A DNA stretch of 5,121 bases, from contig JBAQUT010000014.1 in the NCBI GenBank assembly GCA_049297695.1, positions 1 through 5,121 of the forward strand, written 5' to 3'. Shown here in pieces: positions 5,041 to 5,121 of the stretch. The notes below the pieces were generated by a model, which had not been told where the DNA came from, did not search any database, and saw only the letters and a list, made by a program, of their open reading frames with translations. The translations under genes and the position numbers were made by a program. This DNA comes from JACKLD01 sp049297695 (GTDB lineage Bacteria > Pseudomonadota > Alphaproteobacteria > UBA2136 > UBA6156). Every line of letters starts with the position of its first letter. Within the stretch, counting starts at the first letter, position 1.

Positions 5041-5070
5041 TTGAAATAATGGGTTTTCTGCTTTTAAAAT
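5041..5070 (+). promoter_or_regulatory. candidate promoter for a gene beyond the right edge
   Basis: TTGAAA (5041-5046, 5/6) is followed by 18 bases and TAAAAT (5065-5070, 5/6), the best combined match in the window. It lies in the AT-rich stretch after maf. The downstream gene is not in view. AT-rich DNA yields such matches by chance more often. Confidence 0.35.
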
Positions 5071-5071
5071 G

Positions 5072-5092
5072 GTAACTGCTCACAACAGTTAC
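5072..5092. repeat. inverted repeat GTAACTG-7-CAGTTAC, possible operator
   Basis: Two perfect 7-bp arms (5072-5078 and 5086-5092) are separated by seven bases. It sits directly after the -10 match at 5065-5070, spanning the predicted transcription start, which fits an operator. No T-run follows on the plus strand. On the minus strand the stem is followed by CATTTT, so a weak terminator for a leftward gene is the alternative. Confidence 0.4.
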
Positions 5093-5121
5093 AACTTACA
5101 ACCAACAACACCTTGCACATT

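Overview
The window looks like part of an alphaproteobacterial chromosome. It is moderately to strongly GC-rich, apart from AT-richer stretches at the left edge (about 1-270), around 2010-2330 and at the right end (after 5033). The alphaproteobacterial placement rests on three things: the long two-domain form of dCTP deaminase (about 380 residues), a ClpP whose N-terminal wording is typical of that class, and a Maf protein with the VIAADT...GRRIL wording seen in alphaproteobacterial and rickettsial Maf proteins. No rRNA, tRNA, CRISPR array, IS element or phage gene was found.

Layout. At 3-272 (+) is an AT-rich hypothetical gene that may run off the left edge. It converges on a small SAM-methyltransferase-like gene (300-938, -). 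Upstream of that, on the same strand, is a small unknown gene (stop at 999, start ambiguous). It is divergent from clpP (1393-2007, +), the catalytic subunit of the Clp protease. clpP converges, with a single base between stop codons, on a small basic unknown gene (2009-2320, -). That gene shares a 77-bp divergent promoter region with a gene for a degenerate GGDEF protein (2398-3030, +). Then follow dcd (3083-4222, +), a 75-residue hypothetical (4225-4452, +) and maf (4448-5032, +). These three are close enough to be one operon. The last ~90 bases hold a good promoter match and an inverted repeat facing a gene beyond the window.

Functional themes. dCTP deaminase supplies dUMP/dTTP precursors and Maf hydrolyses non-canonical or pyrimidine nucleoside triphosphates, so dcd-75aa-maf reads as a nucleotide pool and sanitation operon. 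ClpP is protein quality control. The GGDEF protein has lost its catalytic residues but keeps the RxxD inhibitory-site motif, so it is more likely a c-di-GMP sensor than a synthase.

Most notable observations: (1) three to four start codons sit 5-6 bases after a -10-like hexamer, with a -35-like hexamer 17 bases further upstream and no Shine-Dalgarno sequence, which suggests leaderless transcripts; (2) maf appears to start with ATT, overlapping the preceding TAA and placed 8 bases after AGGG; (3) its active-site motifs are diverged; (4) the GGDEF domain has a lost catalytic site but an intact I-site. I see no clearly new multi-gene system; these are small-scale oddities in mostly housekeeping DNA.
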